A stretch of 20,667 bases of DNA. Source: Bacteroidota bacterium. Its GTDB lineage: Bacteria > Bacteroidota > Bacteroidia > Bacteroidales > Marinifilaceae. The translations under genes and the position numbers were made by a program. Below are positions 1-9,310 of this stretch, piece by piece. The stretch is taken from NCBI GenBank assembly GCA_023400335.1, contig JAEXFF010000267.1, forward strand, positions 1-20,667, in the 5' to 3' direction. Position 1 is the stretch's first letter; each line of letters begins with the position of its first letter. Under the pieces are notes generated by a model, which saw only the letters and a program-made list of their open reading frames with translations, was not told the DNA's origin and did not search any database.

Positions 1-1863
1 TCTGGAACAGAAGCGAATTTAACAGAAAGGTTTGCAGTGATCCGGTATTGTTATCAGCAGGGAAAACTTTATCAGGAATTAACGCTGAAAGCTATCGGTA
101 AAGCGTTGGATAATGGTCGTTTTCATCGTAGCGGAGGTGCAGAAAAACAGGGTTTAAAGGTCTTGAAAGATTACGAACCTTCCGGTCCGGAGATTTATTC
201 CTATTGGGAAAACTGTGTGAATCTTTTGATTGAGTGGGTGGGTAAAGATAAGGAAATTACGGAGCGAGGGGCAGAGATTGTGAATAATCATGCCCGTTCG
301 TTATACCGGGCTGGTTGTGCCGGTTTATTTTTGAAATTATTGGAATGTTTTGCCGATGCAAAGGGAAATGATTGGGAGGAAATGCTGGATACTTTGCATA
401 CTATTGTAAATTACGATTTTAAGTATGGCAGTGAAAGCTGTAACGAACAAGTCAGACACTGGATTACTAAACTTACTAAACAAGATTTTTATTCCCGGTT
501 TTGTAATGTAAAAAAATATGGCCGTCAGCATGAAGAAATAGAATGGGAAAAAGCGATTGAAACCGAGAGACATTTGTATCAGGAATTAGCTGAAGAATAT
601 GTCGAAAAGTGGTGGAATGACGAGGCTGTATTGAATTCGTTTTATGAAAATAGTTATCCGTTGGCCAATAGTTTTGTAAGCAGAGTGTGTGAATTGGAAG
701 CTGAGCAGCCCGAAAAAAGCAGTTTTTTTATTTCTAAATCTCTTGAGATATTAGACAAAGAAGATTTACCGGCGGGATATCCTTTTTTTGTTTATTACTG
801 TTATTTCATGAAAGACGGAGAGTTGAAAAAACATGTCATCCAAAGATTAACGGAACAGAAACGGTATAAACTATTATTTGCTGTGGCTGCTGTTGTGGAT
901 AAAGATTTGAAATATTTTCATTGGCTTATTGATCTTGTAAAAAAAGAGGATCTTTCGATTGATTATTTCAAGTTGTATATTAATTATCAGATGCCGGAGA
1001 ATGAGGAAGAAAGGTTTCAGGTATATGCTGAAATATCGGATTTGGGATATGAAGGAGCTATTTTATTGATCCCTTATTTGAAGGATTTATCTTATGACGC
1101 AGATCTGATGGGTGAAGACGTAAATGTGAAGTTGATTCAAAAATGTGTACTGGTGCTTCCTTTTGATGATGCCATTGTTTATGACAGGTATGATGTGATT
1201 CGGATGGCAGAGTGTGCTTTGGAAAATGGAAAGGAGGAAAATTTTGCTGTTCAGATAAATCAGAAAATTATTGCTTCACTGAGATCGATGAGTCATTATT
1301 ATGATTTATACGATTCGATTTACCAGGTGTTGATAAAGAAATATGGGGAAGTAATCTGGAATGATCTATCGCAGGCTTTATTGGCAGATGGTGAAAATTA
1401 TTTGGTATATCATCATTTTAGTAGAATATTAGGGTCGGGTATTGGGTTGGGGGCTGGACCATTGTTTATATATGATGATGAAAAATTGCTGAGTTGGTGC
1501 AGACAAAATCCGACGGTAGGACCAGAGCGTTTGGCAGAAATGGTTCCGGTTTATAAGTACGCGACGAATGAGGCCGGAGAAACCAGAGCTATCGGTTTCA
1601 GTTCAGTGTTTCTAAAATTAGTGGACGAATATGGTTCACAAGAGGAAGTTTTAAGTGCTCTGGATGGCAATATGAATTCTTTTTCCTGGACAGGTTCTGT
1701 TATTCCACTCTATAGGCAGAAAATAATGGCGTTTGAACAATTGTTAAACCATCCGAGAGCAGAAGTGGTGGAATGGGCAGAAAAAGGAATACAACGGGTT
1801 AACCGGGAAATTGAATATGAAACTAAACGTGAAGATTACGAACAACTGGCATATAAAGAGTGA
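1..1863 (+). CDS. 3' part of a large helical-repeat protein, possibly the C-terminal sensor region of a defence protein (5' end off window)
   Basis: The reading frame is open from base 1, so this is the C-terminal part of a longer protein. GTG at 37 is only the first in-frame start inside the window and need not be real. About 620 residues are visible. They are predicted mostly helical, rich in W, Y, E and L, with repeated pairs of amphipathic helices as in HEAT- or TPR-like solenoids. I see no Walker motifs, catalytic residues, signal peptide or membrane segment. The last ~80 residues contain a glycine/serine/tryptophan motif (SFSWTGS) followed by a helix ending in a charged tail. Proteins of this kind often form the C-terminal sensing half of STAND-type or other multidomain defence proteins, but that is inference from context. 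It lies 179 bases upstream of the McrB-like gene, which has its own promoter box, so the two may not be one operon. I do not recognise the family. Confidence 0.7.
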   Translation, partial: SGTEANLTERFAVIRYCYQQGKLYQELTLKAIGKALDNGRFHRSGGAEKQGLKVLKDYEPSGPEIYSYWENCVNLLIEWVGKDKEITERGAEIVNNHARSLYRAGCAGLFLKLLECFADAKGNDWEEMLDTLHTIVNYDFKYGSESCNEQVRHWITKLTKQDFYSRFCNVKKYGRQHEEIEWEKAIETERHLYQELAEEYVEKWWNDEAVLNSFYENSYPLANSFVSRVCELEAEQPEKSSFFISKSLEILDKEDLPAGYPFFVYYCYFMKDGELKKHVIQRLTEQKRYKLLFAVAAVVDKDLKYFHWLIDLVKKEDLSIDYFKLYINYQMPENEEERFQVYAEISDLGYEGAILLIPYLKDLSYDADLMGEDVNVKLIQKCVLVLPFDDAIVYDRYDVIRMAECALENGKEENFAVQINQKIIASLRSMSHYYDLYDSIYQVLIKKYGEVIWNDLSQALLADGENYLVYHHFSRILGSGIGLGAGPLFIYDDEKLLSWCRQNPTVGPERLAEMVPVYKYATNEAGETRAIGFSSVFLKLVDEYGSQEEVLSALDGNMNSFSWTGSVIPLYRQKIMAFEQLLNHPRAEVVEWAEKGIQRVNREIEYETKREDYEQLAYKE

Positions 1864-2004
1864 TTTAAGCAACTATCACGCAAGAACAGGTCGTGTATCA
1901 GGTAGACAACCGTTTTTTCGGAATCTGGCTGAGGGAGAGTTTTTGAGAATATATCGTATTGGCAAAATATGAATTAAAGTAATAATTTTGAAAATTATAT
2001 TCTC

Positions 2005-2012
2005 TATCTTTG
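2005..2012 (+). promoter_or_regulatory. Bacteroidota -7 promoter box (TATCTTTG) for the McrB-like gene
   Basis: TATCTTTG matches the Bacteroidota -7 consensus TAnnTTTG. It ends 30 bases before the ATG at 2043, a normal distance for a short leader. I do not find a -33 TTTG at the ideal spacing; the nearest TTTG is at 1987-1990, somewhat too close. Confidence 0.6.
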
Positions 2013-2042
2013 AAAAATGGAATCAAAACAGAGTTGATTATT

Positions 2043-3917
2043 ATGAAAGAATTTAGTACGATCACTCGTGAGCATATTTTACAGGCTATTCAAAAAATTC
2101 AGGCAGAAGGGGTACCTAATCATGCACAGTCGTCGACTTACGACGTTTTATACGAAGGGGAATGCTTCCCTCCGAAATTGGTGGTTTCTTATGCTAACAT
2201 TTTTGCTAATGGGGAGGAATTAGATCGGAATAGTTTTCCAGGAGGGAAGGACACAGAATGTTTTAATTTATTGGAAAATAGAGGTTTTCAAATCGTAGAT
2301 AAGAAAAAGAAGATAGTTGTGGATCAGGAGGAAAGTTTCTCGAGCGATTTAAAGAAATTTTTGGCACAGGCACAAGCAGGGGAATTGAGTACAAAAGGAT
2401 ATAGGAAAAGTTTTCAAGGCTTGGAGGTTAAGGTAAGTTTTGGACAAGGAGGGCTTGCTCGAATACCTTGGATTTCTTTTTTATATGAAGGACAGACTAC
2501 TAGTCAGGGGATTTATCCCGTTTATTTATATTACAAGAAATGTCAAAAATTGATATTGGCTTATGGGGTGAGTGAGACTTATCAGGCGCATCAGCAATGG
2601 ATCGTTTCGAAGGAGACAGTGACTATAAATACTTATTTTGAAAAATTTGATATTGTTCCCGAAAGGTATGGAGGATCTTATGTTTTTAAAGTATATGATA
2701 CTTCTAAAAAACTAGATTACGTAGGGATGGATGATGATTTAAATCAAATTATTCTGGAATACAAACAGCTAATGGAAAGTGGGCCAATGAAAAAAATTGA
2801 GAATAAGGAATTTAAGATAGAGCTGTTAAAAATAGCTTTGCAGCAAACCGGTTTACTTTTTGAAGATAGTCTGCTCAACCGGTTTGTGTGTGCGTTGCTG
2901 GCTAAGCCGTTTGTGATATTGACGGGGTTGGCAGGTTCAGGAAAAACGAAATTAGCCCAGGTGTTTGCCCAATGGATTTGTGGAGAGAAGAAGCAAATGT
3001 GTATGGTGCCGGTGGGGGCGGATTGGACCAACCAGGAACCTTTGCTGGGGTATCCGAATGCTTTGAACGAAGGGGAATATGTAATGCCTGAAAACGGAGC
3101 TTTGGAGCTATTGATTCAGGCTGGTAAGGAGGAGAATCGGAATAAGCCTTATTTCCTGATTCTGGACGAAATGAATTTAAGCCATGTGGAACGCTATTTT
3201 GCCGATTTTCTCAGTGTGATGGAATCGCAGGAGGCTATTTCTTTGCATCCGGATACGGAAGTTTGGAAAAAGTGTGGGGTTCCTGCTAAAATCAGTTTGC
3301 CGCCGAATTTGTTTATCATCGGTACGGTGAATATTGACGAGACGACTTATATGTTTAGTCCGAAAGTACTGGACCGGGCTAATGTGATTGAATTCCGGGT
3401 GACAGCCAGAGAAATGGAGCAATTCTTAAAACATAAAGTCCCGGTTGATTTAAAAACGATCCAAGGTGAAGGAGCCATAACGGGGGCGTCTTTTGTGGAG
3501 ATAGCCACTCATAAAGGATCGCAAGTGAAGGGAAATGCCAATTTGGATAAGATTTTACTTCATTTCTTCGATAGACTGAAAGATGCAGGGGCGGAGTTCG
3601 GATTCCGGAGTGCCAGGGAAATCTGTACTTTTGTGACTATTGCTGACCGGCTTGTTCCGGAGTGGACGGAAGATGAGGTAATCGATGCGGTGATTATGCA
3701 GAAGTTGTTGCCTAAATTACACGGTTCCCAGCGAAAATTGGAAGGTATTTTGCGTACGCTGGGGGAATTGTGCCTGAATGAGGGGCAGAATGTGGAAGAT
3801 TACTTTGTGAAGGATAAGCCGATAACCGGGGTAAAATATCCTTTATCTTTGGATAAATTGGTCCGGATGTACAAAGGAGTTGTCAATAATGGATTTGTTA
3901 GTTATGCTGAGGCTTAG
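2043..3917 (+). CDS. McrB-like AAA+ NTPase with ScoMcrA-like head and MrcB_N domain
   Basis: This is the motor subunit of an McrBC-type restriction system; it would recognise target DNA, hydrolyse a nucleotide (GTP in the classical family) and drive the nuclease partner. Residues ~1-85 resemble the ScoMcrA-like N-terminal head and ~95-215 the MrcB_N domain. The AAA+ core follows: Walker A GLAGSGKT at 295-302 (K301), Walker B and the following McrB-type segment LDEMNLSHVER at 374-384, and a signature NIDETT at 430-435 followed by PKVLDRAN at 440-447. A TTG at 2010 is also in frame, but it lies inside the promoter box, so I take ATG 2043, giving 624 residues. The nuclease gene follows after 94 bases on the same strand. 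The modular N-terminus suggests target recognition different from E. coli McrB, whose methylcytosine-binding DUF3578 domain I do not see. Confidence 0.88.
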   Translation: MKEFSTITREHILQAIQKIQAEGVPNHAQSSTYDVLYEGECFPPKLVVSYANIFANGEELDRNSFPGGKDTECFNLLENRGFQIVDKKKKIVVDQEESFSSDLKKFLAQAQAGELSTKGYRKSFQGLEVKVSFGQGGLARIPWISFLYEGQTTSQGIYPVYLYYKKCQKLILAYGVSETYQAHQQWIVSKETVTINTYFEKFDIVPERYGGSYVFKVYDTSKKLDYVGMDDDLNQIILEYKQLMESGPMKKIENKEFKIELLKIALQQTGLLFEDSLLNRFVCALLAKPFVILTGLAGSGKTKLAQVFAQWICGEKKQMCMVPVGADWTNQEPLLGYPNALNEGEYVMPENGALELLIQAGKEENRNKPYFLILDEMNLSHVERYFADFLSVMESQEAISLHPDTEVWKKCGVPAKISLPPNLFIIGTVNIDETTYMFSPKVLDRANVIEFRVTAREMEQFLKHKVPVDLKTIQGEGAITGASFVEIATHKGSQVKGNANLDKILLHFFDRLKDAGAEFGFRSAREICTFVTIADRLVPEWTEDEVIDAVIMQKLLPKLHGSQRKLEGILRTLGELCLNEGQNVEDYFVKDKPITGVKYPLSLDKLVRMYKGVVNNGFVSYAEA

Positions 3918-3925
3918 AAGAGCCT
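3910..3925 (+). repeat. Short hairpin at the stop codon of the McrB-like gene
   Basis: AGGCT at 3910-3914 and AGCCT at 3921-3925 form a 5-bp stem around the TAG stop, and CTGAGGC is repeated directly at 3907 and 3924. No T-run follows, so it is not a clear terminator. It could modulate read-through into the downstream nuclease gene or be chance. Confidence 0.25.
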
Positions 3926-4011
3926 GAGGCATAGGTAACGGAAAGAAATCCCTTTATGGAAGAAGATGACGTAAACGAAACGTAAAGTTTCAGAAAGCAA
4001 TAAATAAGTCA

Positions 4012-6237
4012 ATGGACTTAACTGTAAGACTAAACGACGGGCAAACCGTTTCATTGGTACTGTTTGGGGAAGAAGGAACTTTGTGTGAAATTTCTTCGGA
4101 GGAAGCACAGACCTATGGGGAGTCGTGTTGTCAATTGGTGGAAGGCAAGCGCTATGAGTATGGGATAGATGCCGGTTATCATCTGAAAGGAGAGGTCGTT
4201 TATCCTTCCCGGTTGAACGAATCGACGGGGATTTTACAGACTGGAAACCAGGTGGGGATGTTGGCTTTGGCAGTTTGCCGGGGAGAGAAATGGTGCGGCG
4301 AAGTTCAGTTGGAAGTTCGTTCTGTCAAAGAGACTTACCGGGAAGATTATCGTCAAATGCTGGAGGATATTACGGAACATTCCACAGAATTGTTGATGTC
4401 CTGCAATTCTCCCGTTAGTCAGTATTTTGAACCAAGTCCATCGGGTGGTGCTCAAATCTTATATCAGCGGTTTGCCTTTGTCAAATCGCTTATTGATTCT
4501 GTGGAATTTGCCAACGCGATTCATCAGATTTTCTCTTCTCCCGTCACTTGCTGGGATGAAAACAAAGAATTGAGAAGCGTATGCGGAGTAAGAAGATTGG
4601 ATCGTCAGGCTCTGAAGCAAATAACGTGTTCTGCCCAGCGTATAGGAATTCCCGAACGGCATCCGCTTTACGGAAGATTCAATACATTACCCGAAAAGAT
4701 TGAAACCAGAAGTTTGAAGGAAACGGTGGATACGCCGGAAAACCGTTTTGTGAAATATGCCCTTTCTACTTTCTATGCCTTTTGTAATACTTTCGTTTCA
4801 CATAAAGCAGCAGGTGAACGGTTGAAGAAAGAGGGGAAAAGAGTGATCGCTTTCTTGTCGCAGTATTTGAATCATGCCCTGTTGAAACAGGTTGGGGTGC
4901 CCGATTTGTTACCGCTGAATAGTCCGGTGCTACAGCGTAAAGAAGGCTATCGGGAAGTTTTACGGGTATGGCTGATGTTTGATTTGGCAGCGAAACTGAT
5001 ATGGCGGGGAGGAGATGATGTGTACAAGGCCGGTAAAAAAGATGTCGCTAAATTGTACGAATACTGGTTGTTTTTCAGGTTGCTGCGTTTGGTGGAGGAG
5101 GTTTTTCACTTGAAGCTGCAAAACGTTGAGAGCCTGATTGTTCCTTCGGAGGAGGGGTTAGCTTTGCAATTGAAAGAGGGGCAGCATGTTGCTTTATCCG
5201 GACTGTATGAATGTGAATCACGGCGGTTGAATATTGAATTTAGCTATAACCGGCGTTTTAAAGGGGGAACGACCTATCCGGAAGGAGGAAGCTGGACGTT
5301 GGAGATGCGGCCTGATTATACGCTGACGATTTGGCCTGTCGGTATCACTCAAAGCGAGGCGGAACGGGAAGAACTGATTGTTCATTTGCATTTTGATGCA
5401 AAATACCGTTTGGGTAAAGCAGCTCAATTGTTTGAGGTAAAGCAGGAAACGGGGGACGATCCTCAGTATTGCCGGAGAGAGGATATTTGGAAAATGCATG
5501 CTTATCGGGATGCTATCCGTAGGAGTGCAGGAGCTTATATTTTGTATCCCGGGAATGGTTCTGTCGAAAAAAGGGGCTTTCATGAAATCCTGCCGGGTGT
5601 CGGTGCATTTGCCATTAATCCTTCCAAATATAGTCAGGGAGTAGAAGATCTGAAAGATTTCCTGAAAGAGGTGGTGGAACATTTCCTCAACCGGACCTCC
5701 CAGCGGGAAAAAATGGCCTGGCGTGCTTATGAAATCTATAAAGAAAATCAGCCGGCGGTAGTAAAGGAACCGTATCCGGAATATATTGGTGCCAACCGGG
5801 GATTATTCCCAGATGAGACGAGGGTGTTGGTGGGGTTTTACAAAAGTGAAGAGCATCTGAACTGGATTTTAAAGCATCAGTTATACAACGTCCGGACAGG
5901 GACACGGACAGGTTCTCTTCAGCTGGACACTGCTTTCATTGCTGCAAGATATTTATTATTGCACACAACTGGTGGATTACATAAAGCGCGGTTGTATCGT
6001 ATTGTTCCTGGTGGCCCTCAGCTGTATAGTCACCATGATCTGCTGAAAAAGTATTATCCAGCATCAGAAAAGGAAGCCGTGAAAGAGCATTTTTATCTGG
6101 TATATCCGATCGGTGAAGTGGAGGAACCGGAATTGATGAATAGGACGTGGGATGTGTCGCATTTGTCCGGATATGAAGGAGGAAGAAAGTCGGCCCGGCC
6201 GTTTGTGGTGACTTTAGAGGAGTTGATGAAGGGGTGA
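4012..6237 (+). CDS. McrC-like DUF2357 protein with PD-(D/E)XK nuclease
   Basis: This is the nuclease subunit partnering the upstream McrB-like NTPase. Residues ~1-300 form the DUF2357-type N-terminal region, which includes the hallmark ETVDTPENRFVKYAL stretch (~236-250) typical of this family. A helical region with LYEYWLFFRLLRL follows near 346-358. The nuclease core shows PD at 434-435 and DAK at 462-464, the expected acid-acid-x-lysine arrangement. A C-terminal extension of ~200 residues is as in longer DUF2357 proteins and includes a conserved-looking LYSHHDLLKKYYP segment. The protein has 741 residues. The ATG at 4012 is followed at once by a beta-rich N-terminus, and no better start is seen. 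No methyltransferase is near, which fits a modification-dependent (type IV-like) or otherwise marked-DNA-targeting system rather than a classical R-M pair. The last 302 bases are overlapped on the minus strand by the run-on of a truncated gene. Confidence 0.85.
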   Translation: MDLTVRLNDGQTVSLVLFGEEGTLCEISSEEAQTYGESCCQLVEGKRYEYGIDAGYHLKGEVVYPSRLNESTGILQTGNQVGMLALAVCRGEKWCGEVQLEVRSVKETYREDYRQMLEDITEHSTELLMSCNSPVSQYFEPSPSGGAQILYQRFAFVKSLIDSVEFANAIHQIFSSPVTCWDENKELRSVCGVRRLDRQALKQITCSAQRIGIPERHPLYGRFNTLPEKIETRSLKETVDTPENRFVKYALSTFYAFCNTFVSHKAAGERLKKEGKRVIAFLSQYLNHALLKQVGVPDLLPLNSPVLQRKEGYREVLRVWLMFDLAAKLIWRGGDDVYKAGKKDVAKLYEYWLFFRLLRLVEEVFHLKLQNVESLIVPSEEGLALQLKEGQHVALSGLYECESRRLNIEFSYNRRFKGGTTYPEGGSWTLEMRPDYTLTIWPVGITQSEAEREELIVHLHFDAKYRLGKAAQLFEVKQETGDDPQYCRREDIWKMHAYRDAIRRSAGAYILYPGNGSVEKRGFHEILPGVGAFAINPSKYSQGVEDLKDFLKEVVEHFLNRTSQREKMAWRAYEIYKENQPAVVKEPYPEYIGANRGLFPDETRVLVGFYKSEEHLNWILKHQLYNVRTGTRTGSLQLDTAFIAARYLLLHTTGGLHKARLYRIVPGGPQLYSHHDLLKKYYPASEKEAVKEHFYLVYPIGEVEEPELMNRTWDVSHLSGYEGGRKSARPFVVTLEELMKG

Positions 6238-6847
6238 TTCCAGCGGCTGTTGTGTTCCGGGGAATCGATGGGTTTGCGCAGGATGGGGGATGGATAGAGC
6301 TGGGTGATGGATTTTGATTTCCGGGTACAGTGGTGTCGATCTGTTGCTGGAGAAAATCGATCTGCTCTTTTAGTACAAATTTGGATTTATCTAAGTGGAC
6401 ATCCAGCCAGTTTTGCAGGTCTGTCGGGCTTCCAATACTTTCCAGTTTGGCGGCCAGGTCCATACAGGTGAGCTCGATGATCGTCGGATTAAACCGTTTG
6501 GAAAGTATGGTATAAATTTTTTGACACACATGTTCTGCAAAATCCCGGAGCTTGTAAGTCTGGTCTTCTTCGTTGTAGATCAGGAAAAATTCCTGCAAAG
6601 CCATGATGTGACTGTTGTAGTGATCCCAGGGATTCCTTTCAATTTTTTCCCTGTTCAGCAGACTGATTTCTTGAAAAGCCTGCTGAATGTCTGCCTCTTT
6701 GAATATCCCGTTGGGGAAAGTCTTGTTTTTGATTTTTTCATACAGCCAGATTATCACCAGTCCTTGTTCCTTTTTGGGAAAGAACAATTCGTAGGTATTA
6801 TCGATCTTTAACTGATCAAAAAAGTTCAATAAAGGATGTTCCGGCAT
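5936..6847 (-). pseudogene. Truncated gene: N-terminal piece of a possible kleisin-like (MukF/JetA-type) protein running on into foreign sequence
   Basis: The open frame is 303 codons from ATG 6847, but only the first ~172 (6847 to about 6331) look like a natural protein. That part has a winged-helix-like N-terminus, the phrase YKLRDFAEHVCQKI, and charged helices ending in LKEQIDFLQQQID. This arrangement (winged helix then helical bundle) resembles N-terminal regions of kleisin-type subunits such as MukF or Wadjet JetA. From ~173 on, the translation becomes P/S/T-rich with no sensible fold, and below 6238 it is simply the antisense of the DUF2357 gene, whose own C-terminus looks intact. The 3' part and any SMC-like partner genes seem to have been lost when the McrBC-like module joined here. 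No partner genes are present. It could be an unrelated wHTH protein; the kleisin call is weak, the truncation is stronger. Confidence 0.5.
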
Positions 6848-7174
6848 AATGAACGAAATTTAGGATCTTGTTCCGGCAAGTTAAGATAATTTTTGTGAAA
6901 ATGGAAGAGTGAGAGAGAAAATCAAGTGATTGAAATCCTAATGGTAAAGTAGAAAATTAATAAACGTTGTGGATTATAGGAAAGTGAAAATTTTGCATGC
7001 AGTTTATTAAATTATATGTTTCGCTGATTTTGTTGTATTCTTGAATTTCGGACAAATTTTTGTTAAAAAATCAAAGGTGAAAAGCGCAATATATTTTATC
7101 TTTGTAGAAAACTGGGAAGTTGGCAGGGATCGTTAAGATTCTGTTGTTAGCGTACCGTATTTTATATTCTGCAT
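6848..7174. other. Divergent intergenic region between truncated minus gene and helicase operon
   Basis: This is 327 bases of A+T-rich DNA without a credible gene. It holds the plus-strand promoter box at 7098-7105. I find no matching CAAAnnTA (a minus-strand -7 box) for the truncated gene, consistent with that gene being a decaying remnant. Confidence 0.5.
7098..7105 (+). promoter_or_regulatory. Bacteroidota -7 promoter box (TATCTTTG) for the helicase-DUF2290 operon
   Basis: TATCTTTG matches TAnnTTTG. The flanking bases, from the preceding T-run through GTAGAA to ACTGGGA, are nearly identical to those of the box at 10161 in front of the DdmD-like gene. The leader to the ATG at 7175 is about 65 bases. 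No well-spaced -33 TTTG is seen. Confidence 0.6.
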
Positions 7175-9310
7175 ATGATTGAGAAAAATTATAATGAAGT
7201 TTTATTAAAAAAGGAGCCCGGAGCTGTTGCTTTGATCGGGGCTTTGTTTGAAATTGATAAAAAGAGAAATTTCAAAAATGCGTCTGTTTACTATCAGTTC
7301 CCGATTTACCCGAACATGGATACAGATGATACAATTACAGCTAATGTTATTTTTCTTAGTCAGGAATACGGTGTTTTTATTTTTCAGACTGTAGAGTATT
7401 CCGATCGTCTGGAGGTGGATATTGAACCTTATGAAGAGAAATTATCGAATCTGGATACGCTGGTTTTTGCAAAGATTTTGAAAGAATCTCCCCGCTTGAA
7501 GATCAACCGGAGGGAGTTAAAGATAGATATTACTTCAGCTTTATATATCAATACAAATGAGCAGCTTCATATTTCTTCTGATTTTGAGATTATTACTTCG
7601 GATCATAGTCTGGAGACTTTGATTCTAAACCACGATCATGAGGAAAGCCTAGATGATATGGAGTTCAGGGATCTGAAAGCTACCATAGAAGGATCTAAGG
7701 GATTACCAAAATTAACGGAACGGGAGATAAAAGATCCCAAAGATTTTGCTAAATCTAAGGGGGCTATTTTGTCTGCTATTGAAAGTGAGATATGTAATTT
7801 CGATAAAGAGCAAAAAAGAGCAGCCCTTTTTGTCATTGACGGAGCTCAAAGAATCCGGGGGTTAGCGGGTTCCGGTAAGACCGTCATATTAGCAATGAAA
7901 GCTGCTATTATTCATTTACAATATCCGAAGGCTGAAATTTTGTATACCTATTATACGAAAGCTCTGAATGGGCTCGTTAAGAGTTTGATTACCCGTTTTT
8001 ACAGACAATTCGCAGATAAGGATCCGGATTGGGATAAAATTCATATTCTCCATGCCTGGGGTGGAGCTTACCTGGAAGGAGTATATTCCAATACTTGCCG
8101 GTATAATAACATTGTTCCGATGAATCTTTCCGAAGCTAAACGGTTGCGATTTAATGATCCCTTTGATTATGTGTGTGAAAAATTGAATGAGAATTGCTTG
8201 GCTATACAGTATGATTATGCTTTATTGGATGAGGCTCAGGATTTTCCTATTCATTTTTACCGGGTATGTCGCCAAATAACCAGGAAAAACCGGATTGTAT
8301 GGGCTTATGATGATTTTCAGAATATTCTGAATGTGGATATTCAGAATGAGAAAGAGACTTTTGGAACCAATCCGGACGGAGGATATTATATTGATTTTTC
8401 CAAACGGAATGATCAGCTTCAGGATCTTATTCTTCATCGTTGTTACCGGAATCCCCGTAAAATACTTTTGGCTGCCTTTGCATTGGGATTGGGGGTGTAT
8501 AACAAGAAGCCTACAGGTGAATACCAGATGATTCAGAGACTGGAGAATAATACCCAATGGGAAGATTTGGGATTTGATGTACTGGAAGGAGATTCGTCGG
8601 ATGGATGCCGTATGGTTATTCAGCGTCCGACGGATAATAGTTCACCTATTAAAAATGCATTACTCGAAGGAGATTCGATTATCGGAATAAAAAAATGTGA
8701 GTCTTTGCTGGAAGAAATCAACTGGGTAAAAGATCAGATACTGAATGATATTTCAAGGGAATTGAAGCCTGAGGATATTACTGTAATTTGTATGGATAAT
8801 AAGTATGTCAAAAGATTTTTTCTTGAGTTGGCTGAGAAGCTAAGGGCGAATGGAGTTAATACATTTAATTTATTGGATGTCCCACCAACGAATACGCGTT
8901 ATAAAGTGAAAAATTGCGTAACTCTTTCAACGATATATAGTGCGAAAGGGAATGAGGCTGGAAGTGTTTATGTAACCGGTATTGATGCTGTGTTTACTGT
9001 AAAAGATAATATTGTTCATCGGAATAAAATTTTTACGGCAATGACCCGGAGTTTAGCTTGGGTGACTTTGTCCGGGGTGGGGGAATCGGTAGAGCGGTGT
9101 ATAGAAGAATTGAAAACTTTACGCGATAATGAATTCCAGTTGCGTTTTATACAACCCACTAAAGAGACGGTCAGAACCATTTCCCAGGAAACGAATGCGC
9201 AGCAGCAGTTACTCAATAAAGTTGAACGTATGGCTGAACAGTTGAAAGCCACAGGATTAAGTGTAGAGGATATAGTATCACAAATTCAGAATAAACTCAC
9301 TGAAAAATAA
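7175..9310 (+). CDS. SF1 (UvrD/Rep-like) helicase with degenerate NERD-like N-terminal domain
   Basis: This is a superfamily 1 DNA helicase, 711 residues. Visible motifs: Walker A GLAGSGKT at 229-236 (K235), Walker B DEAQD at 352-356, a motif IV-like HRCYRNP segment near 425, SAKGNEAGSVYV from 589 (motif V region), and FTAMTRS at 620-626 with the expected motif VI arginine R625. The first ~150 residues resemble a NERD-type PD-(D/E)XK fold in strand pattern (VIFLSQEYGVFIFQTVEY at ~58-75). However, the usual E-x-K is replaced by IFQTV, so this domain is probably not a nuclease. The C-terminus (~670-711) is a predicted coiled or amphipathic helix. The gene overlaps the next by one base (TAATG), implying translational coupling and a functional pair. 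Its promoter box and leader resemble those of the DdmD-like gene. I do not match it to a named defence system; a DNA-repair or defence helicase are both possible. Confidence 0.82.
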   Translation: MIEKNYNEVLLKKEPGAVALIGALFEIDKKRNFKNASVYYQFPIYPNMDTDDTITANVIFLSQEYGVFIFQTVEYSDRLEVDIEPYEEKLSNLDTLVFAKILKESPRLKINRRELKIDITSALYINTNEQLHISSDFEIITSDHSLETLILNHDHEESLDDMEFRDLKATIEGSKGLPKLTEREIKDPKDFAKSKGAILSAIESEICNFDKEQKRAALFVIDGAQRIRGLAGSGKTVILAMKAAIIHLQYPKAEILYTYYTKALNGLVKSLITRFYRQFADKDPDWDKIHILHAWGGAYLEGVYSNTCRYNNIVPMNLSEAKRLRFNDPFDYVCEKLNENCLAIQYDYALLDEAQDFPIHFYRVCRQITRKNRIVWAYDDFQNILNVDIQNEKETFGTNPDGGYYIDFSKRNDQLQDLILHRCYRNPRKILLAAFALGLGVYNKKPTGEYQMIQRLENNTQWEDLGFDVLEGDSSDGCRMVIQRPTDNSSPIKNALLEGDSIIGIKKCESLLEEINWVKDQILNDISRELKPEDITVICMDNKYVKRFFLELAEKLRANGVNTFNLLDVPPTNTRYKVKNCVTLSTIYSAKGNEAGSVYVTGIDAVFTVKDNIVHRNKIFTAMTRSLAWVTLSGVGESVERCIEELKTLRDNEFQLRFIQPTKETVRTISQETNAQQQLLNKVERMAEQLKATGLSVEDIVSQIQNKLTEK

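Noticed and set aside
2010..2042. Upstream TTG start extending the McrB-like gene by 11 codons
   Set aside because: It lies within the promoter box and before any plausible transcription start; ATG 2043 begins the recognisable N-terminal domain.
6236..6266. GATTCC/GGAATC inverted repeat after the DUF2357 gene as a terminator
   Set aside because: The loop is 19 bases, the stem only 6 bp, and no T-run follows.
6330..6811. Plus-strand open frames of 61 and 138 codons
   Set aside because: They are antisense to the natural-looking part of the truncated minus-strand gene and show no domain-like pattern.
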